From contig CAUYUJ010014204.1 in NCBI GenBank assembly GCA_963575745.1, positions 157,959 through 221,958 of the forward strand: a stretch of 64,000 nucleotides of DNA. Direction: 5' to 3'. Below, piece by piece: positions 1 through 10,286 of the stretch. The notes under the pieces were generated by a model. It was not told the origin of the DNA and made no database searches. It was given only the letters and a program-made list of their open reading frames with translations. The first letter of the stretch is position 1. Each line of letters begins with the position of its first letter. A program made the position numbers and the translations under genes. This DNA is from Prorocentrum cordatum (taxonomy: Eukaryota > Sar > Dinophyceae > Prorocentrales > Prorocentraceae).

Positions 1-1300
1 CGGGCTGGTCCAGCCTCCGCGGGGGCAGCGGGCTGAGGCTCGGCAGCGGGCCGAGCCAGCGAGCGAGCTTCTGCAGTGGATGTGTGGCACAATACGCCGT
101 GACGAAGATTTCTTTCAGTCTGCCTTCGCCAACAGCGCATCCGCGCGGAGTAGTTCGGAGTGGAACTGCTCCAACTACTCCGCGCGTGGGCGCATCCTGC
201 TCGACAACTCAGAAGGTTTGGAACGGAGCAGTTTCCAATCCAGTTTGGGGGTAACAGAGTTCTAAGCATCAAGCGGGTCGGAAAACTGCTCCGCCGAACG
301 ACGCAGTCATCATGTCATGTTGGGGTTATCTAGAAGGATCGGAGATATCATCATGGCAAATTGAAGGAACTTGTGTCCAAGCTGTGTGCGGTCGGGATGC
401 TTTGCTTAGCGTGTCGCGGCGGTGGCCTCTGCGACGCGCTATGCCCTGCGAGCGATAGCGTGTCGCTCCGCTCCGCGGGGCGGGGGTCCAAGAAGCGCTG
501 GGGACGGAGACGCACGGGGACTGAGACGTACGTGGTCCTAGCGGGTCGCGCCGTGGCGTGGTGGGCCAGCCTCGGCCCAGCGACACGCTGAACCAACGCT
601 CCCGACTGTACTCCCACCTCGCACCAACACGTCCCCATGGATCCCTTACAGCAGACACATGCGATGAGACATCTTCTTCAAAGACATCCAGGGGCCAGCT
701 TATCGTCAGGATGCTTGAGCTTCCTGAAATGCAGTAAGGCCAATGTGGGCTCCCAGAGCCACTGGGTGATACACCTCCGTGGGGCACCTGCTGGCATGCA
801 GGTTTCTGATCTGAAGTGCCTGCGGTATTTTTCACCATCCCCGGTGACTCGCATGACATGTCCTACGGTGTCCCAAGGGCCAGGCAGGGTGGGCATAGCC
901 CTCGTGATGCCTCATCGTATCGCGATCGTGGCACCAGGCGACCACTCCACCGTCCCCCTCCTGCTCCTCATCGTTCGCTTCCCTGCAGCTGTACACCAAC
1001 ACGGAGACTGAACACCGCTGTGTCCAGAAGCGCTGGCAAAGTTGCGGAGAGGCAGAGAGAGACAGCAACGTCCAAAGTTCAGGAGCGTGCGGGATGGCAT
1101 ACTCGACTCGTGTATACATACGTAGATGTACACATATAATAGAATCAAGCCCGCAATGGCGCTTCGCGCTATGCTTCTTGGCCCCTCAAATTCCGCATGC
1201 AAGCGGAATGATCCACCACCGTGCCTGCACGGAGTGGGCGTGTCATAATGCTCTTCTGTAATGGAATCAAGGCAACGTGCCATACTAAAGCAATGTACCA
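1..1300. other. No supported gene
   Basis: This GC-rich stretch has overlapping open frames on both strands, but none has a recognisable domain or a consistent codon bias. The 10-11 base motif AGCGTGTCGC or its complement occurs at 408-417, 457-467 and 579-589 and again near 5942-5980, so this may be dispersed repeat DNA. Confidence 0.5.
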
Positions 1301-1315
1301 TACTGATTTACATAG

Positions 1316-1560
1316 TAACGATGAGAAGCCGAGAACAGGCCCCTCCGAGGGGGGCCAATACAAGCCCCCAGAAGGGGGGTTACAATAGGCCCCCGCGAGA
1401 GGCATCCTAGCGGCCCCAAGAGGCACCCAAGAGGCCCCCGAGAGGCCCCACGTGTCTGCCGCAGGAGACCCCCATAACGGCCCCAGGAAGGCCCCACGAC
1501 GGCCCACGCGCTCCCCAGAACGTCCCCAAGACGGCTCCAGGGACACTCGATAGTGCCCTA
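1316..1560. repeat. GC-rich degenerate minisatellite (GGCCCC-rich)
   Basis: Degenerate 11-12 bp units of the type AGGCCCCCGAG / GAGGCCCCAAG. The same family fills 14.5-15.9, 18.3-18.9, 19.7-22.1 and 59.7-60.0 kb. It produces long open frames rich in Gly, Leu, Trp and Pro that are not genes. Confidence 0.7.
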
Positions 1561-1770
1561 CAGGAGCCAGAGACAGCGTGGACGAAAATAAAAGCGACGA
1601 CGACGACGAGAAGAACATTTCCGAAGCGACTCCCCAAACCTCGGGACACGCGGCGTCGCACGTGTTGGCCTTCTGCGCGCTCCCCGAACAGCCGCTACCC
1701 AGAATGCTGCGCTGGCACGATGGCGGGACGTGCCGCAGGCAACTGCATACATGTGGGGTATATACGCCGA

Positions 1771-1785
1771 GATATATAGATACAG

Positions 1786-1850
<65 letters not shown>
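1771..1850. repeat. (GTAT)n/(TA)n microsatellite
   Basis: A run of about nine GTAT units is followed by about 18 uninterrupted TA units. Confidence 0.95.
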
Positions 1851-1851
<1 letters not shown>

Positions 1852-1892
1852 TAGAACCACGCGCGCGCGCTCCGCGCGCGCTTAGGTTCTAG
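1851..1892. repeat. CG-rich inverted repeat (possible cruciform)
   Basis: CTAGAACC and GGTTCTAG form a perfect 8-bp outer stem around two GCGCGCGC-type tracts. It directly abuts the TA microsatellite, so AT-only and CG-only tracts lie side by side. Confidence 0.8.
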
Positions 1893-2121
1893 CGCAGTCC
1901 TAGCCAACCTCACAAGACCGGATGAGGATGGACATCATCTGGCAAGGGTCACCATCTGGGAGCGTACTTCCTGGTGGGGAGACGCTGAATAAGCGCTCCA
2001 GGAAGTTGCGCAAGGCGTCCAGAAGAAGGACACAGGGCAGGCTCAGGCGGATGCCCGAGAACCCTTGAGAGCCTGGCAAGACCATGCTGGGAGTATTGGT
2101 GGATGCCTTTGGGGGACGCTC

Positions 2122-2176
2122 TTGAAGTTTTTTTTTTTTGGTAAAAAAAAAAAAAAAAAAAAAAAAAAACTTCGCA
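2122..2176. repeat. Poly(T)/poly(A) inverted repeat
   Basis: Eleven T, a GGT spacer and about 28 A are framed by CTTGAAG and CTTCGCAAG, which lets the region fold back on itself. It could be an old poly(A) insertion next to its inverted copy. Confidence 0.7.
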
Positions 2177-2566
2177 AGAGCGCAAGCGCAAACTGAATTG
2201 GAAGAAAACCGAAGTCGCCTAACCATACCTTATTTTCTGCCCCCGGGCAGAAATGTGGGAACCGTGTCCCCAAAAGAAATTAAGCGAAGCTTCCTCGCGC
2301 CCGTAGTTGCTTCCAACGCCGAAAGCTAAAAGCAGAGGGTAGACAAATGGAGCGAAGCTTCCTCGCGTCCAGCGGAACTTCAAGCTCAAAGTAATTATAA
2401 AACGAGGGGGAGGCCCAGGCTCCCGTGGGCCCCCAGAACATTGGGTTCCGTTTTGCGCTCCAGGCGGCGCCACAGCACCGCTTCCCTCGGATGTGCCCCC
2501 AAAGTTCTTCTTGGGGCCCCGGGCCAGAAGATTCAGCTACGGGCGGCGCTTGCTTTGAGCGGCCCT

Positions 2567-2612
2567 AAACCCTAAATCTCTAATCCTCATAATAATTAAA
2601 CCCTAAATCCTT
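2567..2612. repeat. Telomere-like CCCTAAA block 1
   Basis: Intact and degenerate CCCTAAA units (ccctaaaccctaaatc ... aaaccctaaatcc). CCCTAAA/TTTAGGG is the telomere repeat of plants and dinoflagellates. Here it is internal and short. Confidence 0.75.
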
Positions 2613-2639
2613 CAAAACCGGTCGCTATGCACCCCCCCC

Positions 2640-3060
2640 TCCATCCTATGCCAAAAATACGTTTTCCTGATCATGCGATCAAAAAACCCATTTTTTACAA
2701 TACAAAGTGCCCGGCCCCGGTCGCGAACCGGGCTCATCCATTGCAAAAAAACTATATCCTGATCATGCGATCAGAAAACCCCATTTTTTACAATACAAAG
2801 TGCGCGGCCCGGGTTGCAACCGCTTATGTAAACCGGAATTCTGTCTTGTAAAAAATATTATAAACTTAACCTTCTGCCTTTCAACATGCTCCATCCGATG
2901 CAAAACATATTATATCCTGATCATTCTTTGTTTCTGATGTGCACTTTCCATTGTAAAAATATTATAAACTCAACACTTTGATTTTGTAAGATGTGTCCAT
3001 GTCAATAATCCATTGCAAAAAAACACGAAAGAGTGCACGCGCGCGCGGCGGCCGCGCGAT
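2640..3060. repeat. AT-rich tandem repeat, about 92 bp period
   Basis: CCTGATCATGCGATCA recurs at 2666 and 2758 with flanking TTTTTTACAATACAAAGTGC. Decayed copies follow to about 3.0 kb. No coding signal is visible. Confidence 0.6.
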
Positions 3061-3388
3061 CATGGCGAAATCCTTTGACAAACAATGTGTGTTCAATGTT
3101 TTTCAGAAGCGATATCAGCAAAACATATGAAAACATATGACTTTCTCATACCACAATTGTGCAGGATCGCCCTCCGCGTGCATCCTGAAGCATTGAAAAA
3201 CCAATGGGTTTTGCAACATTCTTGTAAATCGGGGCGTCACAAACAACTTTTGAACGCACGGCGAATGTGCCCATGCTCATATTCCATTGCTAAAAAACGA
3301 CAAAGTGCACACGCGCGCGGCCGCCGCCTCTTTGCTAAGCGCTTGATCCCAGGCGCACTCCTGGATCGAGCCACGCTTGCTATGGTAT

Positions 3389-3553
3389 GCTATGTTATGC
3401 TACAGCCACGGTATAACATGAGAGGAGAGATGATCTTTATGTGGGGGTGGTGATGCGGGGGGGATTGATAGCCACCGCAGGTGAGTGCCTAGGCAGGTAG
3501 GTATTCCTGGCCTTGCCCTGTTAGACCCTAAACCCTAAAGCCTAAACCCTAAA
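3389..3553. repeat. 165-bp direct repeat, copy 1, ending in telomere-like repeats
   Basis: It starts ATGCTATGCTACAGCCACGG, contains GAGAGGAGAGATGATC and ends GTTAGACCCTAAACCCTAAA. The second copy is at 4537-4700 with only scattered differences. Confidence 0.85.
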
Positions 3554-3627
3554 TCTCTAATCCCTATGATTATTAAACCTCGAACTCTACCTCCCCATGC
3601 CTCCCTATTTCTTGTAAACTTCTGAAT

Positions 3628-3985
3628 CGAGCCTCATATGAGGATCTTTACGGCCCGCTATGTAAACCACCCACAATCCTATGCAAAAAACAATATAGAC
3701 TGATCATGCGTGCTCCCAGGCGCGCCCCTGGATCGAGCCTGCTATGGGGATCTTTACGACCCGCGATGTAAACCACCCACAATCCTATGCAAAAAATGCT
3801 CTTCCCTGATCATGCGCGCTCCCAGGCGCACCCCTGGATCGAGCCTGCTATGGGGATCTTTGCGACCCGCTGTGTAAACCACCCACAATCCTATGCAAAA
3901 AAAAATATTCCCTGATCATGCGTCCTCCCAGGCGCACTCCTCGATCCAGCCTGATATGGGGATCTTCGCGACCCGCTATGTAAAC
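3628..3985. repeat. 106-bp tandem repeat, about three copies
   Basis: CTGATCATGCG recurs at 3700, 3806 and 3912, an exact 106-bp spacing. Each unit also has GATCGAGCCTG and a TATGTAAACCAC-type tail. Confidence 0.9.
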
Positions 3986-4535
3986 CACTCGCCCGTCAGG
4001 GCCCCGCTCGTTAGGGCCCCGCCCGCCCGTTCGGGCCCCGCCCGCCCGACCCGCCCGTTAGGTTCTCGCCCGTTGGGGCCCCGCCCGCTAGGGTCCCGCC
4101 CGTTAGGGCCTCGCCCGCCCCGCCCGCTAGGGTCCCGCCCGTTAGGGCCCCGCCCCCGTCAGGGTTCGCTCCCATGCGCGTCAGGCGCTCCCAGGCGCGC
4201 TCCGAGACGCCCCCAGGTGCTCCCAAGCGCCTCAGGCGCACCCACGCGCTCCCAGACGCTTCCAGGCGCTCCCAGGCGCCCCCCAGCGCGCCCAGGCGCG
4301 CCGAGGCGCTCCCAGGCACTCCTTGACGCTCCCAGGCGCCCCCAGGCACTCCCAGGTGCTCCCAGGTGCCGCCGTGCGCTCCCAGGCGCTGCCAGGCGCT
4401 CCCATGCGCGTCGCGCGCTCCCAGGCGCTCCGCTCCCCAGCGCCCTCAGGCGCGCCCAAGCGCCCCCCCCCCATGCGCTCTCATGCGCTCTCAAGCGCTC
4501 CCAAGCGTTCCCAGGCGATCCCAGGCGTTCCCATG
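3985..4535. repeat. GC-rich short tandem repeats
   Basis: First come 15-bp units of the type CGCCCGTTAGGGCCC (to about 4160). Then come degenerate units of the type GCGCTCCCAGGC. The 238-residue open frame spanning them is repeat-derived. Confidence 0.8.
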
Positions 4536-4536
4536 C

Positions 4537-4700
4537 TATGCTACAACCACGGTATAACATGAGAGGAGAGATGATCTTTACGTGGGGGTGGAGATGCGGG
4601 GGGGATTGATAGCCGCCGCAGGTGAGTGCCTATGCAGGTAGGTATTCCTGGCCTTGCCCTGTTAGACCCTAAACCCTAAACCCTAAAACCTAAAACCCTA
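4537..4700. repeat. 165-bp direct repeat, copy 2, ending in telomere-like repeats
   Basis: Second copy of the 3389-3553 repeat, about 1.15 kb away. It again ends in a CCCTAAA array (about five units). Confidence 0.85.
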
Positions 4701-4774
4701 AACCAGGGCCCAAGGCCCAGGATCTCGCGGCGCTCGGTCATCGGCCGCGCCCCGGCAGAGTGCCCTGGGGCTGA

Positions 4775-5384
4775 TCAGGACTGCGAGGCCATGATCGGGG
4801 CGCGCTGGCCCTCCCCTGCGGCCTCGTTCGCGGAGATATCCACCGGCACGGAGGGGGCGCCACAGCGCCTGAAGGCCAACGCGGCACCTGTGAGCACCGC
4901 GGCTCCCCCGATCGCTCCCAGGCCGATCGTCGCAACGCTCGCGAGAGACCGCTGCCCTGCCAACGGCAGGCCGTCCATCACGGAATACAGCCTGGTTTTC
5001 TGGGTTTCATGATTCCAGTCGCCGAGGGCGCACTTCTCCTCGCCGCCCTTGCAGTGGGGGCACTCCTTGCACAGGTCTCGCCGAGCGCCTGCTCACAGAT
5101 CATGTCCTTCACTGCATCTGGGTCGTTGGAATCGAATCGGACGCGACGACCTCCTTGGCCTCCTTCCCATCGCGGGCGTTCGATATCTCCGCGACCCTAT
5201 CCATGAACCAGAGGCAACAATTATCCGATTCGCCGCACCTCCAGTTCTCATCAACTTCCCGCCAGCATCCGATGTCACAGCTGACGGGGCCGACAGAATC
5301 CCAGTAGCTGAACGTATGTCCGCACCCGGTGGGGACAGCGGTGGCCTGCAGGAGTGCGGCGGCCGCGAGCACCAGGCGGGCCAT
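4775..5384 (-). pseudogene. Small Cys-rich single-pass membrane protein, frameshifted retrogene
   Basis: Function unknown. The start at 5384 opens a signal-peptide-like segment (MARLVLAAAALLQ), then a Cys-rich ectodomain with single Cys residues and a Cys-Cys pair. The next block is rich in Asp/Ala/Val and includes a CPHC motif. Then comes a hydrophobic helix (about SVATIGLGAIGG...ALAF, near 4880-4950) and a short polar tail ending at 4775. The coding sense needs three frames: one shift near 5117 and another near 5065, each a net indel of one or two bases. A spliced-leader copy lies 77 bases upstream, so I read this as a retroposed cDNA that has decayed. The alternative is sequencing error or very short introns. 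Confidence that it derives from a real gene is good; the function is unassigned. Confidence 0.65.
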
Positions 5385-5460
5385 CGCTGTTGGGGTTTCG
5401 GGCCGATAGAAGCAAAGAAACCGCTGCCTGTGCCGGCGGGGGCGGGCTGAACCAAAGCGT

Positions 5461-5481
5461 CTTGAGCCAACTGGCTACGGA
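5461..5481 (-). other. Spliced-leader relic upstream of the 5384 gene
   Basis: The minus strand reads TCCGTAGCCA then GTT then GGCTCAAG. This matches the dinoflagellate spliced leader except that TTTT has become GTT. The leader is added to mRNAs by trans-splicing, so a genomic copy at a gene's 5' end indicates reintegration of processed mRNA. Confidence 0.85.
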
Positions 5482-5941
5482 GGGCGCTCTTGAAGGCTCT
5501 TGGGGGTTTGGGGGGGTGGGGCATCTCGGGTTTTGGTTTGGGCTCCCCTGGTGGCATCTTAAGACTTTTTTGGGGCGCTTCGGGGGCCGGGGCCGTCAGG
5601 CAACGACTCGCGCTGAAAAACTGGCCGTAGGGAAGGTGGCCAGACCTCTGGGGGTCCACGCATCAGAAAGACTGGAGCCTAGATGTCTGGGTATTGCAGT
5701 GGCCAGACTCTGAGCGACGTAGCTCGCAGCGCTCCTCGGCTTTTCAGTGTCCTCAGCGTGCGACAGAGCGGTGGGTCTCGTGAAACCCTACCACAGCCGA
5801 CGTCCACGCAGGAACTCTCCCAAGGGACGGTCCGCGGCCTTCAGCCCAGGACCCAAAACCCAAGGCTCCACGGCGGTACCGCGTGAAACACAGAAACCAG
5901 AGGCGGAGCAGTCTCTGTCGCATGTCGCGAGGGCGGCCCTG

Positions 5942-5980
5942 GCGACACGCTACGGCCCACGCGAGTGGATAGCGTGTCGC
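5942..5980. repeat. 11-bp stem hairpin (GCGACACGCTA)
   Basis: GCGACACGCTA (5942-5952) and TAGCGTGTCGC (5970-5980) pair perfectly across a 17-base loop. It lies about 310 bases beyond the 3' end of the Helitron frame, where Helitrons can have a terminal hairpin. No CTRR end follows at the expected distance, so that role is unproven. Confidence 0.75.
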
Positions 5981-6120
5981 TGCGATCCTCGGGACGCCGA
6001 CGCGCGGGAACTGGGGCGTGGATAGCGCAGACATGCGACGTCTTGATTTCGTCAATACGCGGCCCCCGAAGCCCCGACCCTTTCCCCGGGGGCGGCTCTT
6101 CATCCTGAGACGTTCCTTGA

Positions 6121-6211
6121 CGGAAGAAGAGGAAGAGGAGGAGGAGGAGGAGGAGGAAGAAGAGGAAAAGGAGGAGGAGGAGGAGGAAGAGGAGGAGGAG
6201 GAGGAGGAGGC
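6121..6211. repeat. (GAGGAA)n / (GAG)n microsatellite
   Basis: Purine-only GAG/GAA repeat. It gives a poly-Glu frame on one strand and a poly-Ser frame on the other; neither is supported as a gene. Confidence 0.95.
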
Positions 6212-6291
6212 GGGAGACCGCGCTCGCATCGTGGCGGAGGATGGGGGCATGGCGTCATTTGCGCAGGGCACGACCGCAGGAGGATAACTAC

Positions 6292-7245
6292 CTAGCGGAC
6301 GGGGCGACACTGAAGGCGAGGTTTCTTTGAGGACGGCATTCCGACGAGCTTGTTTTGCAGTGTTGGGCTGAGGTTGACATGGCTGACATGAAGTGGGCGT
6401 GGCAAGTTTGTGGCTGCAGTCTGCCGAGCATTTCTGGGTTCCAGACAAACCGATCGTGCAGGCTGACGGGGGCGAAGCAACGCTGGGGGGGATTTCCTCG
6501 CGCGAGGGGGGCGCGGTGCGCGTGGCGCCAATCTGGGGCGGGTTTGGGAAGGTGCCAGCAGAGGCCGCGGGAGAACCTGATTCGAGGCGCAGACCGAACG
6601 TGCCGCGGTGGTTCTGCGCGCGCGACGACGCGGACGTGGACGGGTCGTCGACGGAAATGCCTTGCACTGTGGACGGCTGGTGGGCCGCGGGGGCCGAGGT
6701 GGCATGGCCTGTTGTTTCCGACGTTTACCGGGCGCGGGAGGCGCGTGGCATCCGCGCTTGAGCACCTCAGAGGACGCGCTGTACTCATGAGCTGCTGCTT
6801 CGTCGAAGGTTTCCTGTGGCGTCGCGCGGTCCGTGACGCATGCCGCATGGAGTCGGACCAGTTCCAGGGGGGACTCACGCGCCTCGTCCATTGTGACGCG
6901 CGGCTCGCCGGACAGCGCGAGCGTGACGTGGGTTGCAGGGGGCTGCAGACGCTGGGCGATTCCGCCCCTTCCTACGGGGCCCGGCATGGGCGAAGACGTG
7001 GAGCCGTCGGGGCAGTCCTGGCATCGCGCTGCTCGGAGAAGTGACGCGTCGCCGATGTTCGATGTGAGCGCTCTTGCAGGAGCGTTGCCCGCAGGGGGCG
7101 ACAGCCCCTGCTCGGACTGGTGCGTCTCTTCTACTAATACTCTTGTGGTCTCGAAGCTGCGTCCTCGGGATATGGCTACGTACAACTGGCCGTGCGCGAA
7201 GATTGGCTTTGGTAGATGCACGCCGAGGCGACCTTGGAGGGACTG
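6292..7245 (-). pseudogene. Helitron helicase C-terminal fragment
   Basis: Directly downstream of and in frame with the TGA it reads QSLQGRLGVHLPKPIFAHG, then QLYVAISRGRS (helicase motif VI). A long Pro/Arg/Ala-rich tail of about 260 residues with no recognised domain follows. The tail may be 3' non-coding sequence that happens to stay open. Confidence 0.8.
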
Positions 7246-8397
7246 TCATTGCGATTTGTTAACAGTGATGACCCACGCCGGTTTCACGGGGCACTGGCGT
7301 CGTCGGAGCACGAATGGGAGTTCGCAGTCCCCGCAAGGGTCGCAGCAGATCCGCGGCAGCAGCTCGACGTTACCCGCAAAGGGCCCGGCGACGACACGGA
7401 CGACCAGGAAGTGCGACCTCATTCGTTCTACGACGAGACGCGCGCCGTTGCAGAGGCCTCGATGCGGAGCGAAGTTCCGCAGCAGAATTACCAACGACCC
7501 GTGTCGCAGTCGGAGCTCGTGAGAGGGAAGTCCAGCGGTCTGGATGTTGTTCAGGAGCTCCGTGGTGTACGTGGCCCCGTGGTCTACCTCGGCGATAGCG
7601 ACGTCCTGGCTCGGGGAGTCGACTTCTGTGTCGCTCGGCAGTTTTGCGTGCATGAGCGCATTCAGGGTGTCTGCTGCCTGGTTTGTTGGTGTCACTACGG
7701 CTCGGGATGCGTAGTGCTGGTGCCACTGGGCAGGCTGCGCAGCGTCGACCCCCTCGCACACCCATTCCAGCAAATGCTCTGGCTTCCAGGAGTGGGGGGC
7801 GAGGACGGCGTCTGGGAGTTCGACCACGCACGCTTGGCACTCTATGTCTACGCCGGTGAACGGCGGCGACCCACAGGCGCCATCGCCGACGCTCAAGCAG
7901 AAGTCGGCGAAACCTGTGCCCGCATTGGCCCGCATGTTCTTGCAGGGGCGAAACTTTTTGACGTGAGCAGAATCCCACCACGGCATGGCAGCCAAGGTGC
8001 GGTTGCAGACTGCGTCGCGGTCGAGGTATCGGAGCACGGGGGGGATTTGGCGGAAATCGCCTCCGAAAGCCACGGTCTTCCCTCCGAAGGGCCGGCTGTT
8101 GCCGAGGAGTTCCTGTAAGCACCTGTCTACGGCCTCAAACGTGGCGCGCGAGGCAGCGGGCGCTTCGTCCCAAACGATCAGTGCCGCGTCTACTATGAGT
8201 TTCGCTGCCGCCGACTGCGCTTTGACGTTTGCTTTGCAGCCTTCCAATGGGACGGGGGCGGGGGGGCGGAAGCGGGAGTGCGCGGTGCGTCCTCCGGGCA
8301 AGAGTAGTGCTGCGATGCCCGACATCGCTACAGCCAGTGCTATTATGCCGGTCATTCGTACATAATACAAGATCTTCTTGTACACGTGGGTTCTGCC
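7246..8397 (-). pseudogene. PIF1-type helicase core of the Helitron
   Basis: Motifs in order: GRTHVYKK (remnant of motif I), SGIAALLLPGGRTAHSRF (Ia), LIVWDEAPA (Walker B, II), GGDFRQIPPVL (III), then GSLVILLRN and PAWVITVNKSQ. A TGA at 7246-7248 falls exactly where family members read Gly in NKSQGQS, and the conserved sequence continues in the same frame after it. This is a single GGA-to-TGA nonsense change. The enzyme would unwind DNA with ATP during transposition; this copy cannot be functional. Confidence 0.9.
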
Positions 8398-8731
8398 AAT
8401 GCATGATGTTGGCGACGTCTGTGCTGCGGGGGCCGTCTACGCGTGCCTGGGCGAAGTCGAAGATGGGATGCTGGTCGTCGTCGAGAGCGAGTCGGTCGAA
8501 CTCGTCTTTTTCTTTGCAGAATTCTGACGGGCTGCGCAACTCCCGCGCGCATTCCTGCGCCGCTCGTTCGGCGGGCAAAAGAGCTCCGTCCGGCGACGGC
8601 GGCGCGATCGCGTAGGCTGCAAGCGTGGACCCGTAGAGAGCCAGACTTTCGTCGACAGCTCGATAGACGGTGGGCGGTTCTACGGCCTGGTGGTGTTCCG
8701 ACAAGTGATGTAAAAAAACGACGTCCCAAAT
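8398..8731 (-). pseudogene. Helitron pre-helicase fragment ending at a degraded Walker A
   Basis: LHHLSEHHQAVEPP leads to FDRLALDDDQHPIFDFAQARVDGP, the segment that precedes helicase motif I. Where GGTGKT should follow DGP there is unrelated sequence (RSTDVANIMHWQNP). The next usable codons are GRTHVYKK in another frame, so the Walker A Lys is Arg and the glycine loop is missing. Confidence 0.8.
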
Positions 8732-9057
8732 CCGGCTTTGTCGTTGATGTCCATCCAGACCAGGAACTGGGCGAACATCTCACAGAGACGAGAGAAGCTT
8801 CGCATAACCCTGCACGCCTCCGCAAGTGCGGCGACCACTTCTATGTCATCGGCGAGGAGGCCCAAATGCCTGGCGTGCTCTTGGAACGTGGGGGTTGCAT
8901 CCGTGCTCGGTGATCGCTCGAGGGCATTCCACGATGTGGCTTCGGCTCCGCGGATGTGCACCAACAGGAGGCGTAGGTAGTATAATTCTCCGGCTTGCGG
9001 CTTCACGTCCGCGCGCCAGCATTGCGCCGGGTGCAAGTTGGCGCGCGAGACGACTCC
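8722..9057 (-). pseudogene. Helitron linker fragment (GELYYLRLLL region)
   Basis: GELYYLRLLLVHIRGA, then TFQEHARHLGLLADD, then FSRLCEMFAQFLVW follow the Helitron consensus between the Rep and helicase domains. The frame is lost near 8722, where the next conserved segment resumes two bases out of register. Confidence 0.85.
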
Positions 9058-9756
9058 GGTTCATCTGTTACGGTGCCCTGAGAGCACTCTCCCTCCAGGC
9101 CCGGGCCGATCCCGCGCGTGGCTCGCTTCGCCCGCGCCGTGGCGGCGCCTCCCGCGGCCCCCGACGGCCTAGATCTGAGCACGCAGCAAGAGCTGTGCTC
9201 CGGACCAACGAAATACGTAGGTTTACGCCGACAAGGTGGGTTCAGGAAAACTGCTTTTTTCAAATGAAATCTTGAGACGCGGTTTTGTTCGTTTTGCATT
9301 GTGTTTTACGCGCTGTCGTGCGCGCCAGACCTTGAGCAGCGGAGTCAGGCCGTCTGGAATTCGTTGGCAGAAAAGTAGACGTAAAAGTCAGGACACCAGA
9401 ACGCGAACACGAAACCCTGGAAATTTTGATCAGGAAACCTGGATCTCCCACCCGAAGACACCATCTGCGCCACCCTCGCGCGAAGCTGAAGACCGTGGCT
9501 CGAGCTACTGAACTCTAACCCTCTAGCCTGCTAAGTCTAAGTGGAAGAATTCTCTACATACTCGTGGGCACCTGTGGTAGTTGCCTGGAGGGCGCGGCAC
9601 CTCTGGGGGGTGGCTGGACTGCGCGGACTGCGCTGCGCGCAAGGGCTCATTGCGCCACGCGCGTCGCCACATGTCTGAGAGAGAATGCAGAGGGGGCGGG
9701 CGGGGCAGGCGGGCGTGGACGCGGGGGAAGCAGTATCGGATAAGGCGGCAGCCACG
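9058..9756 (-). other. Roughly 700-bp sequence interrupting the Helitron frame
   Basis: It separates GRM (about 9762) from HPAQ...GELYYLRLLL (about 9030-8970), which are nearly adjacent in other Helitrons. No domain is visible. It could be an intron (a GTATCC donor-like site just after GRMS on the minus strand, an AACAG acceptor-like site near 9065) or a later insertion. Confidence 0.55.
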
Positions 9757-10285
9757 TTGGATACGACATGCGCCCGATGACGTCGTTGTTGCGCGCTTGG
9801 CGTTCACGGCGGACCCAGCGGACGCGTTTGCTGCCCCATTGGAAATGCAATGGAATTCCCGGGTACTTCAGGGACAAGATAAGGGATCGGTCTGGGCTCT
9901 CTGGCGCGGACGCCGCCTCTGCATTGAGGATGAACCGCGCTTCGAGTTTCGTGTGCCGAGTCAAAGCGGCGTGCACTGCGGGGGTCTGCTGTCCGGATTC
10001 GAATTGCACGACCTGCTCCATAGGCATGTGTACTGGAAGTCTCTGGACCTGGTGGCTCCGCCCATGCATTGGAAAACCCGCGAGGCGCCACGCGGCCTCC
10101 GGGGCCCCGACGTATCTACAATCGAGGAACTCTTGTACTTCATCGCGGACGTGCTCGAGACAAGCCCTGTCCGGCCCCTTGCACGTGTACTTGTGCAAGT
10201 GCTTGATAGGGCGGAGGGAGGTGCACACTTCTGCGTTGATGTGGCAGTCGAATAGCTCCAGTAAGTACGGATTGTACGGCGCCAC
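9757..10285 (-). pseudogene. Helitron Rep continuation with altered Tyr motif
   Basis: It reads VAPYNPYLLELFDCHINAEVC through AAWRLAGFPMH and QRLPVHMP to NNDVIGRM, all standard Helitron Rep landmarks. The catalytic Y-x-x-x-Y motif here is KHLHKY, so the first Tyr is His (CAC for TAC) and only one Tyr remains. The homology stops after GRMS at about 9762 and the frame runs into Pro-rich sequence with no family match. It lies one frame away from the upstream fragment. Confidence 0.85.
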
Positions 10286-10286
10286 G

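Noticed and set aside
3893-4609. 238-residue Arg/Pro/Ala frame
   Set aside because: It spans the 106-bp repeat and GC-rich short tandem repeats; not gene-like.
2567-4700. A true chromosome end at the CCCTAAA blocks
   Set aside because: The blocks are short, degenerate, repeated three times and followed by more than 59 kb of other sequence.
7246-7248. TGA as a read-through or selenocysteine codon
   Set aside because: The family has Gly at this site, the protein has other frameshifts, and no recoding hairpin is evident; nonsense mutation is simpler.
6355-8365. Plus-strand frames of 120-300 residues opposite the Helitron
   Set aside because: The minus strand carries conserved helicase motifs; the plus frames are shadows of GC-rich coding DNA.
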